DNA of 5,479 nt from Bacillota bacterium. Its GTDB lineage: Bacteria; Bacillota; Bacilli; Alicyclobacillales; SLC66. Of the stretch, positions 4,906-5,479 are shown in pieces. The stretch covers positions 1 through 5,479 of the forward strand of contig JAJZAS010000129.1 of the NCBI GenBank assembly GCA_021799325.1, written 5' to 3'. Position numbers and translations under genes: made by a program. The first letter of the stretch is position 1, and the number at the start of each line of letters is the position of its first letter. Below the pieces are notes generated by a model. That model worked only from the letters and a program-made list of their open reading frames with translations. It was not told where the DNA came from and did no database searches.

Positions 4906-5479
4906 ATGAGTGTTGGATTTGGCGCGCTGATTCAAATTGTTTTTTCCGATCGACCGGGACTCGGATACGATGTCTTTCAGGTGTTTGAGAACTTCAGGGT
5001 GGAGAAAGTGGCGATGGAAGTATCCATTGAAACGGGTATGATCATCAAATTTATCTGTGCGGATGAAAAAAATTATGAAGCGCTCATCGCGTCACTCCGT
5101 CAGGTTCCCGGTGTTGTCGCCGTCAGCCCCGCAACCAGCATGCCATTTGAAGACAGGGAAAATCAGTTGCGGACGATTCTCGATGTAGTGAGCGAAGGGA
5201 TCATTGCCGTCACAAAAGAAGGAACGATCACACAAATCAACGAGACTGCAAAAGCCATTTTGCAAATTGACATAGAAGTGGTAGGCCATCCGATCAACGA
5301 GTTGCTAGATGAGCGGATGATTCTTTCGAGCATTCATTCAGGACAAGCCAATCGGCTCTTTGAATCCCGAGCCATGCTCGGAAAACACCCGGGAAGGTAT
5401 TGGTGCAGCAGCCAGCCTATCATCGACAAATCGGGCACCACCATCGGCGCGGTGATCACCATTAAGGGAGAGGAAAAGA
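4906..5479 (+). CDS. TyrR-like regulator with ACT and PAS domains (3' end outside window)
   Basis: This gene is open to the window end, so only 191 residues are seen. Residues 6-77 form an ACT-type domain: IQIVFSDRPGLGYDVFQVF (9-27), a central strand around 34-50, and LRQVPGVVAVSP (64-75). This matches the N-terminus of TyrR in order and spacing (DR-x-GL near the start, then a G-V at the end, followed by MP). Such ACT domains bind amino acids. A linker helix (81-96) leads into a PAS domain beginning VVSEGIIAVTKEGTITQINETA (94-115) and running to about 188. In TyrR-like proteins a sigma-54 AAA+ domain and a helix-turn-helix follow; here they would lie downstream and cannot be confirmed. It is transcribed away from the MerR-type regulator and dehydrogenase, as expected of a regulator adjacent to its target pathway. 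Confidence 0.88.
   Translation, partial: MSVGFGALIQIVFSDRPGLGYDVFQVFENFRVEKVAMEVSIETGMIIKFICADEKNYEALIASLRQVPGVVAVSPATSMPFEDRENQLRTILDVVSEGIIAVTKEGTITQINETAKAILQIDIEVVGHPINELLDERMILSSIHSGQANRLFESRAMLGKHPGRYWCSSQPIIDKSGTTIGAVITIKGEEK

Overview
The window looks like chromosomal DNA of a low-to-mid GC Gram-positive bacterium of the Bacilli. Purine-rich Shine-Dalgarno sites (GGAGG or AAGGGGG) sit 5-11 nt before nearly every start, there are recognisable sigma-A-type promoter elements, and the protein families fit that group. An Alicyclobacillaceae-like host is plausible but not shown. I see no rRNA, tRNA, CRISPR array, insertion sequence or phage gene. The window contains eight protein genes; the last is cut off by the window end.

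Left part, plus strand (1-2009). An AT-rich gene for a basic, uncharacterised protein (76-564) has a faint resemblance to the competence regulator ComK. A four-helix membrane protein follows (760-1329). It ends in what looks like a histidine-kinase dimerisation helix pair in which the phospho-accepting His is Asn and no ATPase domain follows. Next is a DUF2231-type four-helix membrane protein (1448-1942), closed by a strong intrinsic terminator (1970-2009).

Middle part, minus strand (2120-2729). A 141-aa multi-helix membrane protein and a 36-aa single-helix membrane peptide, each with a good ribosome-binding site, converge on the terminator region. A conserved-looking hairpin lies in the leader of the 141-aa gene.

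Right part (2802-5479). This is the most coherent module. A MerR-family regulator of LiuR type and an AidB-like acyl-CoA dehydrogenase form a minus-strand pair joined by an ATGA overlap, read from one strong promoter (TTGACG-17-TAAAAT). A 16-bp near-perfect palindrome covers the -35 box and half the spacer of that promoter, which suggests autorepression. Divergently, on the plus strand, begins a TyrR-like regulator with ACT and PAS domains; its expected sigma-54 activator (AAA+) part would lie beyond the window. The layout suggests an acyl-CoA (amino acid or fatty acid derived) catabolic locus under both an acyl-CoA-type and an amino-acid-type regulator. The substrate cannot be read from the sequence.
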